A DNA stretch of 64,000 bases from WHTX01 sp038255145. Its GTDB lineage: Bacteria; Actinomycetota; Acidimicrobiia; Acidimicrobiales; CAIXPF01. The position numbers were made by a program, and so were the translations under genes. The notes under the pieces are model-generated. The model did no database searches, had not been told where the DNA came from, and saw only the letters and a program-made list of their open reading frames with translations. The stretch covers positions 3,967 to 67,966 of the forward strand of contig JBBSLP010000026.1 of NCBI GenBank assembly GCA_038255145.1. The letters are read 5' to 3'. Shown piece by piece: positions 1 through 8,128 of the stretch. The stretch's first letter is position 1; each line of letters opens with the position of its first letter.

Positions 1-213
1 CATCCGCACCCGGTAGGCGACAGGACGGCCTTCGTCGCCCACCAGGGTGTCGAGCTCGACCACCTGGGCCACCCGTAGGTCGGTGATGGTCTTGGTCGCC
101 TCGGCGATCGCCGATGCCGCCGCCGCCTCCCAGGAGTGGGGATCGGCCGCGACCAGCTGGAGAACCTGGTAGACGCTGTCGGGATCTCGGAGATGCGGGG
201 CCTGGGCCACCAC
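1..213 (-). CDS. Dodecin-like protein, C-terminus cut by window edge
   Basis: Small dodecin-family protein; 71 codons are visible and the C-terminal end lies outside the window. An in-frame TAG sits immediately before the GTG at 213, so the start is this GTG or the next codon, also GTG. The visible order SVYQVLQL, DPHSWEAAA, LRVAQVVELD, VAYRVRM matches the beta-alpha-beta-beta dodecin fold and aligns with the divergent neighbour at 293-514. Dodecins form 12-mers that store flavin between stacked tryptophans; here the position of that tryptophan is a valine (LRVAQV), so flavin binding is doubtful. It shares a 79-base divergent promoter region with the neighbour, suggesting a duplicated pair. 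Confidence 0.75.
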   Translation of the reverse strand, partial: MVAQAPHLRDPDSVYQVLQLVAADPHSWEAAAASAIAEATKTITDLRVAQVVELDTLVGDEGRPVAYRVRM

Positions 214-292
214 CTAGAGATACCATGTCCGACGGGCAACCATGCCATCCGTCACACCATTTAGCCTGACTGAACAACAGCAGCGAGGGCGC

Positions 293-514
293 ATGTCGAG
301 CTCCGTGTACAGCGTGGTCGAACTGATCGGCTCCAGCCCCGAGTCCTGGGAGAAGGCCACGGCCAACGCCATCGAAGAGGCCGCCCGCAGCACCGGGGGT
401 GACCTGCGGGTCGCCGAGGTGACCGAGATGGACGTGCTCATCGAGGACGGCAAGGTCCTGGCCTACCGGTCCAAGGTCCGCCTGTCCTACAAGACCTCGG
501 GCCGCGCCGATTGA
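293..514 (+). CDS. Dodecin-like protein
   Basis: 73-residue dodecin-family protein, the usual length for the family. The ATG at 293 has a GAGGG Shine-Dalgarno at 285-289; an in-frame ATG at 242 would add 17 residues that do not fit the fold. Visible segments are SVYSVVEL (strand 1), SPESWEKATANAIEEA (helix), LRVAEVTEMDV and VLAYRSKVRLSYK (strands 2 and 3). The tryptophan that stacks on flavin in characterised dodecins is replaced by valine in LRVAEV, as in the divergent paralogue at 1-213. Family assignment is firm; ligand and role are open. Confidence 0.85.
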   Translation: MSSSVYSVVELIGSSPESWEKATANAIEEAARSTGGDLRVAEVTEMDVLIEDGKVLAYRSKVRLSYKTSGRAD

Positions 515-555
515 TCGCCGCTGATCGATCATCGATGGGGGCCGGCGACCAGCCG

Positions 556-1515
556 TCAGGCGTTGACCGCGCCCCGGGCCGCCACCTGCTCGGCGATCCA
601 CGGGTAGGTGCGGGCGATGCCCTCACGTAGAGGGAAGCGGGCCTCGAAGCCCAACGACTCGATGGCCGCGTTGGAGAAGTTGCGCGACTGCACGCCCACG
701 GGCCCGTCGATGTGGCGGATGTGGATCTCCTTGCCCGCGGCCTCGGCCACGGCCCGCACCAGGTCGTCCACGGTCACGTACTCGGGGTTGCCGATGTTGG
801 CGGGCTCGTCGCGGTCCGACGCCACCAGGCGACGCACCCCGTCGACCAGGTCGTCGACGTAGGTGTAGGAGCGCACGGCGCTGCCGTCGCCCCACACCTC
901 GATCTCGCCACCGTCCGCGGCCTCGGCCACCTTGCGGCAGATGGCGGCGGGCGCCTTCTCGCGACCGCCCTCCCAGGTGCCCTCGGGGCCGTAGGTGTTC
1001 TGGAAGCGGGCGATGCGGGTGTCGAAACCGAAGCGGCGGCCGTAGGCGGCCACCACCCGCTCGGCGTAGAGCTTCTCCCACCCGTACTCGTTGTCGGGCG
1101 CGGCGGGGTAGGCGTCGGCCTCGGTGAGCTCGGGCTCGCCCACGGCCATGTCCCGGTAGATGCACACCGACGACGAGTAGAAGTAGCGACCCACGCCGGC
1201 CTGGGCGGCGGCATCGACCAGGTTCACGTTGATCAGCACGTTGTTGCGCATGATCTCGCACTCGGCGGCGTGGATGAAGCCCATGCCCCCCATGTCCGCC
1301 GCCAGCTGGTACACCTCGTCGAAGCCCCCGGCGACGGCCTTGGCGCACTGCTCGGGATCGCGCAGGTCGGCCACCACGAACTCGTCCGCCGCCGTGGGGG
1401 CGAACTCGGGCTCCTTCAGGTCGACGCCGCGCACCGAGTAGCCCTCGCCGACCAGCCGCCGGGCCAGGTGTGCGCCGATGAACCCGCCGGCTCCGCAGAC
1501 CAACGCCCTCTTCAT
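556..1515 (-). CDS. GDP-mannose 3,5-epimerase-like NAD-dependent epimerase
   Basis: 319-residue extended SDR sugar-nucleotide epimerase. The NAD-binding GAGGFIG lies at residues 8-14 and the catalytic YGWEK (Tyr144, Lys148) is intact. Three stretches are characteristic of GDP-D-mannose 3',5'-epimerase, as I recall the plant enzyme: AADMGGMGFI (72-81), SSSVCIY with the catalytic-type Cys118, and GTWEGGREKAPAAICRK further on. The plant enzyme makes GDP-L-galactose and GDP-L-gulose. No other nucleotide-sugar genes are adjacent; the nearest glycosyltransferase is 25 kb away, so the pathway is unknown. It lies 150 bases downstream of the SDR gene, separated by a strong hairpin, and is probably its own unit. 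Confidence 0.82.
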   Translation of the reverse strand: MKRALVCGAGGFIGAHLARRLVGEGYSVRGVDLKEPEFAPTAADEFVVADLRDPEQCAKAVAGGFDEVYQLAADMGGMGFIHAAECEIMRNNVLINVNLVDAAAQAGVGRYFYSSSVCIYRDMAVGEPELTEADAYPAAPDNEYGWEKLYAERVVAAYGRRFGFDTRIARFQNTYGPEGTWEGGREKAPAAICRKVAEAADGGEIEVWGDGSAVRSYTYVDDLVDGVRRLVASDRDEPANIGNPEYVTVDDLVRAVAEAAGKEIHIRHIDGPVGVQSRNFSNAAIESLGFEARFPLREGIARTYPWIAEQVAARGAVNA

Positions 1516-1617
1516 GGGAAACCCTCCCGCTGCGCGGAGCGCCCGCTCCGCACGACAGCGCCCGCGAGGCTACCCGGCCCCGCCGCGACGGCTGTGGACA
1601 CCCCCGCGGGCGCACCG

Positions 1618-1646
1618 AACCTCCCGGCGGGATCCGCCGGGAGGTT
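1618..1646 (-). terminator. Perfect 13-bp hairpin after the SDR gene
   Basis: Arms AACCTCCCGGCGG and CCGCCGGGAGGTT are perfect complements around a 3-base GAT loop, 19 bases beyond the stop of the SDR gene (1666). There is no T run, which is common for GC-rich actinobacterial terminators. Confidence 0.7.
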
Positions 1647-1665
1647 CACCGCACTGGACCGCTGG

Positions 1666-2460
1666 TCAGGTGTTCTGCGCCATCATCCCGCCGTCGACGG
1701 GGATGACGGCGCCGTTCAGGTACGACGACGCCGGCAGGACCAGGGACACGGTGATCTGCGCCACCTCTTCGGGATCCCCGTAGCGGCGCATCGGCACCCG
1801 GCGGCGGGCGAACTTGTCCTTGTGCACGTCGGGGATGGCCTGGGTCATGCCCGTCTTGATGGGCCCCGGGCAGATGCAGTTCACCGTCACCCCGGTGTCG
1901 CCGTACTCCAGGGCCAACGAGCGGGTCAGGCCGATGACCGCGGTCTTCGACGCCGTGTACGGGCTCATGCCCTTGGTGGCGCCCAGGCCCTCGGTGGAGG
2001 CGATGTTGACGATGCGGCCACCGCCACGGGCGGCCAGGTCGTCACGGACCAGGTCGCTGTGGCACGCCCGCACCAGGCGGGCCTGGGCGCCCACGTTGAC
2101 CTCGAAGCTGAGGTGCCACGAGTCCTCCCAGTCGTCCCCGGTGATGTTGGCGGGCCACGACATGCCCGCGTTGTTGATGAGGATGTCGACGGGGCCCAGG
2201 TCGGCGCGGATGCTGTCGACCAGGGCGGGGATGGCGTCCGCTTCGGCCAGGTCCACGACGTAGCCCTTGGCCGTGCCCCCGGCCGCGGTGATCTCGTCGA
2301 CCACCTTGGCCACACCCTCGGCGGCGCGGTCCACGATGGCCACCTTGGCCCCCTCGTCGACGAGTAGGAACGCCGTGGCCCGTCCCATGCCGCTGGCGGC
2401 TCCGGTGACGAGGGCCACCCGGCCGGCGACGGATCTGTCCAACTTCGTGAGGCGAGCCAT
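1666..2460 (-). CDS. SDR family oxidoreductase
   Basis: 264-residue classical short-chain dehydrogenase/reductase. TGAASGMG (19-26) binds NAD(P), NNAG is at 96-99, and the catalytic Ser155, Tyr168 and Lys172 (SPYTASK) are present, followed by CPGPIKTGM and a C-terminal VDGGMMAQ typical of FabG-like members. The ATG at 2460 is chosen because sequence further upstream in frame is arginine-rich shadow of the GTPase gene and the SDR fold begins at once. Substrate cannot be told. It follows the conservon operon on the same strand after 68 bases. Confidence 0.85.
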   Translation of the reverse strand: MARLTKLDRSVAGRVALVTGAASGMGRATAFLLVDEGAKVAIVDRAAEGVAKVVDEITAAGGTAKGYVVDLAEADAIPALVDSIRADLGPVDILINNAGMSWPANITGDDWEDSWHLSFEVNVGAQARLVRACHSDLVRDDLAARGGGRIVNIASTEGLGATKGMSPYTASKTAVIGLTRSLALEYGDTGVTVNCICPGPIKTGMTQAIPDVHKDKFARRRVPMRRYGDPEEVAQITVSLVLPASSYLNGAVIPVDGGMMAQNT

Positions 2461-2528
2461 GGCCGCGGAACCTAGCCGCGTCGGCCCCGCCGGCTTCAGC
2501 TGCCTCGGGTGGGTCGCCGGGCGGTCGG

Positions 2529-3122
2529 CTAGCCGGCGGCCTGGGCCATGGCGTGGCGCACCAGGACGAGCAGGGTGTCCCTCGTCGAGCTGCGCTCCCG
2601 GGCGTCGGTGTAGATCATGGGCACGTGGGCCGACACGGCCAGTGCCTCGCGCACGTCCTCGAGGTCGTGGTGGATGGCACCGTGGAAGGTGTTCACCGCG
2701 ACCACGAAGGGTACGTTGACGTGCTCGAAGTAGTCCACGGCCGGGAAGCAGTCGGCCAGCCGGGTGGTGTCGACGAGCACGACGGCGCCGATGGCGCCCC
2801 GCACGAGGTCGTCCCACATGAAGCGGAAGCGCTCCTGGCCCGGGGTGCCGAACAGGTAGAGGATCAGCTCGCGGTCGAGCGTGATGCGTCCGAAGTCCAT
2901 GGCCACCGTGGTGGTGGTCTTGTCGGGCTGGTGGGTCTCGTCGATGCCCCGACCCAGCGACGTCATGGGCGCTTCGGTGGTCAGCGGGGTGATCTCGGAG
3001 ATGGAGCCGACGAAGGTGGTCTTGCCCACGCCGAACCCTCCGGCGATGACCATCTTGACGGGCAGCGGAGCCGTCGCCTGAGGTTGGGTCGACCTCGTCG
3101 ACTCAGAGCGCCTGAAGGCCAT
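2529..3122 (-). CDS. Conservon GTPase (CvnD-like)
   Basis: 197-residue small Ras-like GTP-binding protein, last gene of a four-gene conservon. The P-loop is at 28-35 (GGFGVGKT), followed by a threonine-rich switch region (DKTTTTVAMDFG) and FGTPGQERF as the G3/switch II element. The usual NKxD is replaced by VAVNTF, as is common in this MglA-like family. Conservon GTPases act with a membrane kinase, a roadblock protein and a DUF742 protein in a GPCR-like complex at the membrane in Streptomyces. It overlaps the upstream DUF742 gene by 20 bases, indicating translational coupling. Confidence 0.88.
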   Translation of the reverse strand: MAFRRSESTRSTQPQATAPLPVKMVIAGGFGVGKTTFVGSISEITPLTTEAPMTSLGRGIDETHQPDKTTTTVAMDFGRITLDRELILYLFGTPGQERFRFMWDDLVRGAIGAVVLVDTTRLADCFPAVDYFEHVNVPFVVAVNTFHGAIHHDLEDVREALAVSAHVPMIYTDARERSSTRDTLLVLVRHAMAQAAG

Positions 3123-3483
3123 CCAGAACCCTTTCGAGAAGTCTCAGGTCGGGCCGTTCGCCCGCCGGCCGCGGCCGGTGCACGTCGAGGAGGCCCTCGG
3201 CCTTCATGTCGCCCACGAGCACGCGGGCCACGCCGAGGTGGACGCCGAGGTGGGCAGAGACCTCGGCGATGGAGAGGGGCAGTTCACACAGCTCGACGAT
3301 GCGGTGGCGTTCGAGGGTGAGGCGATCCAGGGACGCCTCACCCTGCGCGGTGCGCTGGACGAGGGTCTCGAGGGGCAGGTCGACGCGCGACCGTGTACGC
3401 CCTCCGGTGAGGGCGTAGGGGCGGATCCGGTCCGACATCCCCCCGCTGGGGGTGCGATCGGGAGGGCCGCCGCTGGCGGTCAC
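3103..3483 (-). CDS. DUF742 protein (conservon, CvnC-like)
   Basis: 126-residue DUF742 protein. The recognisable core runs from IRPYALTGGRTRS through LERHRIVELC and LSIAEVSAHLGVHLGVARVLV, a winged-helix-like segment, to GLLDVHRP. The start could be GTG 3483 (16 bases after the roadblock stop) or ATG 3438; both keep the whole domain. It sits between the roadblock and GTPase genes, the standard conservon order. Confidence 0.85.
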   Translation of the reverse strand: MTASGGPPDRTPSGGMSDRIRPYALTGGRTRSRVDLPLETLVQRTAQGEASLDRLTLERHRIVELCELPLSIAEVSAHLGVHLGVARVLVGDMKAEGLLDVHRPRPAGERPDLRLLERVLDGLQAL

Positions 3484-3499
3484 GCGGGTCGGTCTTCAG

Positions 3500-3922
3500 T
3501 CATCGCGGCAGCCCGACCTTGAGCTCGTGGCGCAGCTCGGGGGTGAGGACGGGCCCGACCCTGTCCACGAGGACGGCCATCTCGTAGCCCACGAGCCCCA
3601 CGTCGCACTCCGACGCCGTGATCACGGCCAGGCTGGATCCGTCGCTGATGCCGGTCACGAACATGAAGCAGTGCTCCATCTCCACGATGACCTCGTTGAC
3701 CGCTCCCCCGCCGAAGCGTCCCGCCGCGCCGTAGGCCAGACCTATGAGGCCCGAGGCCACGGCAGCGAGGCGGTCGGCCGTGTCCCGGTCCACACCGTGG
3801 GACTTGGCCATGAGCAGGCCGTCGGCGGACACCACGATGGCGTCGCTGACGCCGGGGACCTTCTCGACGAAGTCGGAGACCAGCCAGTTCACGTTGCTGG
3901 CCTCGGCGCTCAAGCCGCTCAT
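3500..3922 (-). CDS. Roadblock/LC7 domain protein (conservon, CvnB-like)
   Basis: 140-residue roadblock/LC7 protein, expected to regulate the partner GTPase. Typical pieces are VSDFVEKVPGVSDAIVVSADGLLMAKS at the start (alpha-beta unit) and the later GGGAVNEVIVEME, FMFVTGISDGSSLAVI core, followed by EMAVLVDRVGP. Its ATG overlaps the stop of the upstream kinase by 4 bases (ATGA), so the two are translationally coupled. Confidence 0.88.
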   Translation of the reverse strand: MSGLSAEASNVNWLVSDFVEKVPGVSDAIVVSADGLLMAKSHGVDRDTADRLAAVASGLIGLAYGAAGRFGGGAVNEVIVEMEHCFMFVTGISDGSSLAVITASECDVGLVGYEMAVLVDRVGPVLTPELRHELKVGLPR

Positions 3923-6900
3923 CCCTGCACCTCTCCGTTCCGGTCGACGCCGTTGGTGGTCGGGGGGGTCAGCGAGGTGCGACCCCGCTGCAGCCCGGTC
4001 CGGTACTGCGAGAGCACGCGGCGCACCTCTTCGGGCGACCGGGTGCTGGTAGCGGGCCGATCGGACCCTGCCGCCTGTTCGGCCCCGAGGGCCCGCAACT
4101 GCTGGCGTGGTGAACGCCGGGTCAGGCCCGCAGCGGTGACCGAGGAGGGCGGCGACTCCGAGGACGGGGGCACCGGGCCCCGGCCCCCCGAAGTGGCGCC
4201 ACGGGCGCCAGACCCCTCGATCAGCGCGTCGGGGGCGGCGGCCGTGGGCGGCTCGGTGGCCAGGCTGCGACGCTCGGGCCGGGTCCGGCCGGAGAGGGCG
4301 GGAGAACCGCCACCGCGCCGGGCGACGCGGGCCGTGGCCGACTCCGCCCGCCGGACCGGCCGGGGTGGCTCCTCGGGCTGAGGGGCCGGGGAGCGTCGGG
4401 GCAGGGGGGGCGAGGTCGGCAGCGAGGCGGGCGGGACGGGGCCCGCACCGGGCTCGACCACGACGGGAGGCTCGACCGGCGTGGCCGGCGCCGGGACGAC
4501 GCGAGCCGCGGGGGCGATCGGCGCCACGGGGGTGGCCGGAGCGACGGGGGCGGACGGGGCAGGGGCCGTCGGCGGCGCCGGGTCGGCGGCGCGGTCGGGC
4601 CGGGCGACCGGGACCGAAGCCGGGGGCCGCCGGTGCCGGGTCTGGGGCTGGGGGACGGCCCGCGGCACCGTGGGCGCCGGGTCGGCCGAGCCCGGGCGGG
4701 CGGAGCGCAGGTCGATCGTCGGCGACTCGATCACAGGCGGCTCGGGCGTCGGCAGCTCGGGCGCGGCCGGCTCCGTCGCGGGCGGCGCCGGCGTGGGTAG
4801 CTCGGCGTCGACGGCGGGGCGCAGGGCCCGCACCGGGGTCGAGGGCCTCGTGTCGATGACCTGGAGGTCGTCGTCACCGGGATCGGAGTAGGTGAACGAC
4901 TGGCCCCCGTCCGCCGGGGTGCCGGGTCCGTCCCCGCCCCGGACCGCCCGCAGGTGGGGGGCGGCCTCCGACGCCGCGGCCCGGGTGACGGTGCCGTTGC
5001 GGGCCACCGGAACCGCCGCCGCCGCCGCCCGAGCGGCCGCGGCACGATCCGCGGTGCCGTTGGCCGGCCGAGCCGGGCCCGCCGGGGGCCGCGTCTGGCC
5101 AGCGCCGGCGCCGACACCGACGGGGGTGCGCTCGGGCCGACCTGTCGGAGGCCGACCGGCCGGGGTCCGGGCCGGGCCCGTCTGCGGGGTGCGGGCCGGA
5201 GGGTTGACCTCGTTGACCAGCTCGGCGGGGATGGAGACCAGGGCGGTGATGCCGCCGGCGGGGGCGGCGGCCAACCGCACCGACAGGTGGTGGCGTCGGG
5301 CCAGCCGGCCGACCACGGTGAAGCCCAGGGACCGAGACAGGGCCAGGCCCATGACCGGGGGGTGGGTCAGCAGCTCGTTGGCCTCGGCCAGGTGCTCGGG
5401 GCTCATGCCGATGCCCTGATCGGACACCGAGAGCACGTAGTTGCCGTCGTTGGTGTGGTGGCCCACGACCTCGACGCGCATCTCCGGGGGGGAGAACTGG
5501 GTGGCGTTCTCCATCAGCTCGGCCAGCAGGTGGGAGAGGTCCACGGCGGTGGCCGCGTCGACGGCCACCTCGTCGAGGGCGAGCAGGTTCACCCGGGTGA
5601 AGTCCTCGACCTCGCCCACCGCCACCCGCACCACGTCGGACAGGCCCACCGGTCGACCCCGTCGCCGGGGGCCTTCGGCCCCGGCCAGCACGAGCAGGGA
5701 CTCGGCGTTGCGCCGCATCCGGGTGGCCAGGTGGTCGAGGCGGAACAGGTTGTCGAGCTGGTCGGGGTCGGTCTCGTTCGACTCGAGCTGGTCGATGAAG
5801 TCGATCTGGCGGTCGAGCAGGGCCTGGTTGCGACGGGCCAGGTTGAGGAACAGCTCGCTCACGCCCTTGCGCAGCAGGGCGGCCTGCTCGGTGGCCACCT
5901 GGGTGGTGGTGTCCTGCACCATGTTGAAGGCCTGGGCCAGACGACCGATCTCGTCACGGCCACCCACGGGGATGCCCACCAGGGCGTTGACCGGGGTGCC
6001 CTCGTCGGGCGCCCGCAGCTGATCGACCAGGGAGGGCAGCTGCTCGGTGGCCAACTGGTCGGCGGCCACGGTGAGCTGGCGCAGGGGCCGGGTGATGGCC
6101 CGGGCCACGAAGAAGGCCACGATCAGTGCGGCCAGCAGGCCGAGCCCGACACCGGCCAGGTACAGGCGCACCGTGGTCACGGCGTCGGTGCGCAACGAGC
6201 TGGCCTGGACGAAGACGCCCTGGGCGATCTCGCTCTCGACGTCGAGCACCTTGCCCAGCTGCTGGGCCGAGGCGTCGGCGAAGCTCACCGCGGCTTCGTC
6301 GTCCACCGCCTCCACGGGCGACGTGCCGACCGCGGTCTGCAGGATGCTCTCGCTCACCACCCCCAGGGCCCGGGCCTCGGCCGAGGCCTGCACGTTGCGC
6401 AGCCGGGCGTTCAGCTCGGGCGAGGCCTGCTCGAAGAAGGAGTCCGAGCGGCGGGAGGCATCGGCCGCCGCCCGGGCCGCGCTGGCGGCCAGCTCCGGGG
6501 TGGCGCGGCCGGCGGCGAGGGCCCCGGTCACCAGGGCCGCGGCCTCGGCGTTGGCCGACTTTGCCTTGGACAGGGTGGTCGCCGCCACCAGCTGCTGGGC
6601 GATGTCGGGAAGGGACGGCTCGTCCTGGGCCGCCTCGAAGATGCCCGTGGCCGCGTCGACCACGGTGCGGTAGCCGTTGAGGGACTGCTCGAGGTCCAGG
6701 GTCCGGTCGGTGGTCCCCTGGCGCAGGTCGGCCAGGTTGGCCGTCCGGTCGGCCAGGGTGTCGGCCCGCTCGGCCACCGGTCCCGCCGCGAAGGGGACCA
6801 GGGCGCCGCGCAGCGCCATCACCGCGGCATCCGTCACCGCCTGCTGACGGAGGTAGAGCTCCTGGCCCGCGGCACCACCGGAGCCCAGCACCACCGCGGC

Positions 6901-7098
6901 CCGCAGCTCCTCGAGCTGGAGCTGGTGACTGGCCGCCGCCGTCTGGGCCACGACCTCGGCCAGGCGTTCGGCCCGACGGGCGTCTTCGGCCCGGGCCAGA
7001 CGATCCCTCACGCCGACGCCGGCCAGGATGCCCAGGACCAGCAACGGCGCGACGAGGATGCCCGCCAGCTTCGTGCCGACCCTCATGTTCTTCAGCAC
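3919..7098 (-). CDS. Conservon sensor histidine kinase with long Pro-rich tail (CvnA-like)
   Basis: About 1059-residue membrane sensor, first gene of the conservon. A short N-terminus leads into TM1 (about 11-31), an alanine-rich helical periplasmic sensor of about 280 residues resembling nitrate/nitrite-sensing domains, TM2 (about 311-333), HAMP, and a kinase core with FRLDHLATRMRRN (His456), an N box ELMENATQF (Asn532), SDQGIGM and a terminal GLALSRSLGFTVVGRLA. Beyond about residue 625 the rest is low-complexity Pro/Ala/Arg sequence. GTG 7098 is chosen for an AGG 7 bases ahead; ATG 7086 and 7176 are alternatives. The tail probably reaches the roadblock/DUF742/GTPase partners, which is inference. 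Confidence 0.85.
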   Translation of the reverse strand: MLKNMRVGTKLAGILVAPLLVLGILAGVGVRDRLARAEDARRAERLAEVVAQTAAASHQLQLEELRAAVVLGSGGAAGQELYLRQQAVTDAAVMALRGALVPFAAGPVAERADTLADRTANLADLRQGTTDRTLDLEQSLNGYRTVVDAATGIFEAAQDEPSLPDIAQQLVAATTLSKAKSANAEAAALVTGALAAGRATPELAASAARAAADASRRSDSFFEQASPELNARLRNVQASAEARALGVVSESILQTAVGTSPVEAVDDEAAVSFADASAQQLGKVLDVESEIAQGVFVQASSLRTDAVTTVRLYLAGVGLGLLAALIVAFFVARAITRPLRQLTVAADQLATEQLPSLVDQLRAPDEGTPVNALVGIPVGGRDEIGRLAQAFNMVQDTTTQVATEQAALLRKGVSELFLNLARRNQALLDRQIDFIDQLESNETDPDQLDNLFRLDHLATRMRRNAESLLVLAGAEGPRRRGRPVGLSDVVRVAVGEVEDFTRVNLLALDEVAVDAATAVDLSHLLAELMENATQFSPPEMRVEVVGHHTNDGNYVLSVSDQGIGMSPEHLAEANELLTHPPVMGLALSRSLGFTVVGRLARRHHLSVRLAAAPAGGITALVSIPAELVNEVNPPARTPQTGPARTPAGRPPTGRPERTPVGVGAGAGQTRPPAGPARPANGTADRAAAARAAAAAVPVARNGTVTRAAASEAAPHLRAVRGGDGPGTPADGGQSFTYSDPGDDDLQVIDTRPSTPVRALRPAVDAELPTPAPPATEPAAPELPTPEPPVIESPTIDLRSARPGSADPAPTVPRAVPQPQTRHRRPPASVPVARPDRAADPAPPTAPAPSAPVAPATPVAPIAPAARVVPAPATPVEPPVVVEPGAGPVPPASLPTSPPLPRRSPAPQPEEPPRPVRRAESATARVARRGGGSPALSGRTRPERRSLATEPPTAAAPDALIEGSGARGATSGGRGPVPPSSESPPSSVTAAGLTRRSPRQQLRALGAEQAAGSDRPATSTRSPEEVRRVLSQYRTGLQRGRTSLTPPTTNGVDRNGEVQG

Positions 7099-7351
7099 CG
7101 ATCGGCCTGCTTTCTCACGAACCGCAGGGCGAGCTGGGCGGACCACCACCCGCGTGGGGTCAAGCCGATCCCGCACGCGGGCTGCACTCCGAAACCCACG
7201 CCGCCTGCCCGCCTGGAAGACGTGGTACGGGACACCACGTCCGAGATGAAGACTAGGAGCGAATCGTCCCAGTTGCGACTACCTGGGCACGGTCGCCCTG
7301 GGCTGTGGTAGGGCGGTCGTCGGCCCGTGTTGGGCGCGACGGTCGCGCCGG

Positions 7352-7357
7352 TAGGGT
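7352..7357 (+). promoter_or_regulatory. -10 box TAGGGT, leaderless
   Basis: TAGGGT ends 6 bases before the ATG at 7364, a spacing expected for transcription starting at the start codon. No convincing -35 element. Confidence 0.45.
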
Positions 7358-7363
7358 CCCTGC

Positions 7364-8086
7364 ATGGTCGCGGCCACCGCATCCCTGGCGGGCTCACTCG
7401 ACGATTTCCCGGCCCCGGCCCTGTTCCGCCTGGTGGCCCGTTCGCGGCGCACCGGCACCCTGACCATCCAGAGCGGCCCCCACGACCTGGCCATCTGCTT
7501 CGCCGACGGCGTGGTGACCTATGCCGGCCCCGCCGAACTGCCCGGGGTGCGGGCGGCCCTGGTCGGTGCCGGCGTGGTACCTCCGCCGTCGTGGGAGCGG
7601 GCCGAGCGCGACTCCACCGGTGCCGGCGCCCGCCTCGTGGACCAGCTGACGCAGGACCGGGCCGTCACCCCCGAGGTGCTGCACGACGGCCTCTACGAGC
7701 TGGCCGTCAACACCGTGTTCGAGCTCCTGCTCCCCTCCCGGGCGCCGTTCCGCTTCGAGGCCGCGGTCACCCACCGGTTGGCCGGTGGTGGCGCCTTCGA
7801 CGTGGAGGCGGTGGTGGCCGACGCCGCCGCCCGGCTCCAGGCCTGGCGGATGATCGCCGACGTCATCCCCACCACCTCCCTGGTGGTCCGCCTGGTGCCC
7901 CAGCTGCCCGTCGACGAGGCCAGGGTGGTCATCGAGCGTGAGGAGTGGCCCGTGCTCGCCGCCGTGGACGGCGTGCGTGACGTAGCCGCCATCGTCACCC
8001 ACACCGGTCTGTCCGCCTTCGGCGTGTGCGGCGTGCTCCACCGCCTCATCACCCGGGGCATCGCCGCCACCGACCTGCAGCCCTGA
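7364..8086 (+). CDS. DUF4388 (PATAN-like) protein
   Basis: 240-residue cytosolic protein. The N-terminal half fits DUF4388: GSLDDFPAPALFRLVARSRRTG, LTIQSGPHDLAICFADG, then a helical region with LVDQLTQDRAVTPEVLHDGLYELAVNTVFELL and FRFEA. These domains are common in bacterial signalling proteins and are often encoded near response regulators and GTPases. The C-terminal half has winged-helix character (WPVLAAVDGVRDVAAIVTHTGLSAFGVCGVLHRLI). It is divergent from the conservon operon across 265 bases, so a shared control region is plausible. Molecular role unknown. Confidence 0.8.
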   Translation: MVAATASLAGSLDDFPAPALFRLVARSRRTGTLTIQSGPHDLAICFADGVVTYAGPAELPGVRAALVGAGVVPPPSWERAERDSTGAGARLVDQLTQDRAVTPEVLHDGLYELAVNTVFELLLPSRAPFRFEAAVTHRLAGGGAFDVEAVVADAAARLQAWRMIADVIPTTSLVVRLVPQLPVDEARVVIEREEWPVLAAVDGVRDVAAIVTHTGLSAFGVCGVLHRLITRGIAATDLQP

Positions 8087-8107
8087 CGCGCTGACGCGTC
8101 GGCCACC

Positions 8108-8126
8108 GCCGGCCCGGTCGGCCGGC
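8108..8126. terminator. Hairpin between convergent DUF4388 and gltD genes
   Basis: Arms GCCGGCC and GGCCGGC flank a 5-base CGGTC loop in the 42-base gap between two convergent stops, so it could serve both genes. Confidence 0.5.
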
Positions 8127-8128
8127 TG

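Noticed and set aside
712..2367. Long plus-strand open frame of 551 codons
   Set aside because: It is the complement of the epimerase and SDR genes; its composition (Gly/His/Val-rich, no known motifs) is that of a GC-rich antisense shadow.
4954..7311. 785-codon plus-strand frame opposite the conservon kinase
   Set aside because: Antisense shadow with repetitive HGQ/GRG-type sequence; the minus-strand kinase has all expected motifs.
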